A stretch of DNA of 64,000 nt from Sulfurimicrobium sp963779055 (GTDB lineage: Bacteria > Pseudomonadota > Gammaproteobacteria > Burkholderiales > Sulfuricellaceae): contig CAVZWN010000005.1 of NCBI GenBank assembly GCA_963779055.1, positions 546,436 to 610,435 of the forward strand. Direction: 5' to 3'. Positions 63,132 to 64,000 of this stretch are shown in pieces; the stretch's first letter is position 1; every line of letters begins with the position of its first letter. Under the pieces are notes generated by a model, which worked only from the letters and a program-made list of their open reading frames with translations, made no database searches and was not told the DNA's origin. A program made the translations under genes and the position numbers.

Positions 63132-64000
63132 CTACTGCCCCGGCGGTGGCGTTACTCGCAGCACTTCCTCTATGGTGGTGATCCCGCTCGCGACTTTCTG
63201 CGCGCCGCTGATCCTGAGCGGCTTCATGCCTTCCTTGTAGGCCTGCTCGCGCAGAGCGGCGACATCACAGGCAGGCTTGACCAGCTTGCGCAAGCCGGCG
63301 ACATGACCAGGATCTCGTACAAGCCGATGCGCCGAGGTAGCCGGTCATGCGGCATTCCAGACAGCCTTTCGGCGCGCAGGCCGTTGCCGGTGCGGCGGCC
63401 TTCCACGGTTTGACCATGGATTCCCAAACCTCGCTGTCGAGTGTTTCGCGCTCCTTGCAGTGCGGACACAGGGTACGCACCAGACGTTGCGCCATCACCC
63501 CGAGCAGGGTCGCGTTGATCAGGTAAGGCGGAACACCCAAGTCGAGCAGGCGGGAAATCGCCGAAGGTGCATCATTGGTATGCAGGGTGGACAGCACCAG
63601 ATGGCCGGTCAGCGCCGCCTGAATCGCCATTTCCGCGGTTTCCAGGTCGCGAATCTCGCCCACCATGATGATGTCCGGATCCTGGCGCATCAGGGTGCGC
63701 ACGCCGCTGGCGAAATCCAGGCCGATATTGTGCTGCACCTGCATCTGGTTGAGCTGGGGCGCGATCATCTCGATCGGGTCTTCGATCGTGCAGACATTGA
63801 CTTCCGGTACTGCCAGCTGGCGCAGGGCGGAATACAGCGTGGTGGTCTTGCCCGAACCGGTCGGGCCGGTGACCAGGACAATACCGTTGGGCTGCGCATC
63901 ATCTGGGTCCAGCGGGCCACATCCTCATCGGTGAAGCCCATTTCCTTGAAGTTCTGCGCGATCACATCGGGGTTGAAGATCCGCATCACCATCTTTTCGC
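63132..64000 (-). CDS. gspE: GspE/PilB-type secretion ATPase, C-terminal part, frameshifted
   Basis: The gene runs past the window end, so its N-terminus is missing. It is the hexameric ATPase of a type II secretion or type IV pilus system. Walker A is GPTGSGKTTTLYSALRQLA in the restored frame. IIMVGEIRDLETAEMAIQAALTGHLVLSTLHTND holds the Walker B and His boxes. A tetra-cysteine zinc element is seen (CPHC...CLEC). Frame changes are needed near 63890, 63328 and 63300. The restored end TIEEVLRVTPPPGQ stops at 63132. Whether it is gspE or pilB is not decidable here. Confidence 0.82.

Overview
The window is a bacterial chromosome segment, most likely from a betaproteobacterium (probably the Nitrosomonadales / Sulfuricella-Gallionella side). 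The evidence is the betaproteobacterial form of 6S RNA between zapA and the 5-formyltetrahydrofolate cyclo-ligase gene, petABC followed by sspAB, a fused aroK-aroB frame, and a complete mraZ-to-ftsZ division and cell-wall cluster. The taxonomic call is an inference from gene order and protein character.

Layout. 1-4 kb: end of mog, an unrecognised 532-residue protein, an esterase and a convergent heptosyltransferase. 4-8.7 kb: a cobalamin riboswitch, btuB, cobO and cobQ (B12 uptake and salvage). 8.7-10.1 kb: a ZapB-like coiled coil, zapA, 6S RNA and fau. 10.1-21.1 kb, minus strand: an accessory two-partner-secretion operon. In transcription order it holds a TpsB pore, a HlyC-type lysine acyltransferase, a giant haemagglutinin-type exoprotein with a lipase-like C-terminus, three small lipoproteins, and a decayed copy of part of the exoprotein gene. 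From the acyltransferase to the third lipoprotein every junction is a 4-base stop/start overlap. This operon is the best candidate for an undescribed system: a secreted, possibly acylated, lipase-tipped exoprotein with lipoprotein immunity or partner proteins. 21.2-25.2 kb: tRNA-Thr, sspAB and the cytochrome bc1 genes. 25.2-31.9 kb: mobA, tcdA, a cation-diffusion-facilitator gene, tatD, a small S24-like protein, mutY and an AsmA-family gene. 32.2-50.2 kb: the dcw cluster, from four MraZ-type boxes to a terminator after ftsZ. 50.2-56.1 kb: aroKB, a membrane diguanylate cyclase, dgt, a small secreted protein and a CapA-like protein. 56.3-56.8 kb: a non-coding mobile-type repeat. 56.9-64 kb: a putative zinc protease, a branched-chain amino-acid ABC transporter cluster (livF,G,M,H,K), a cytochrome c and the 3' part of a GspE/PilB-type ATPase.

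Two themes run across the window. First, the dcw cluster has been entered repeatedly by short dispersed repeats, some in frame inside murB and murC and at the murE start, and it carries a partial duplication of the murC start. Second, single-base indels break murG, aroB, livH, livM, livK, the GspE-type gene and the exoprotein gene. Because murG is essential, at least some of these are probably sequence or assembly errors, and the density rises sharply after 59.7 kb. All of the frameshifts should be read with that in mind.
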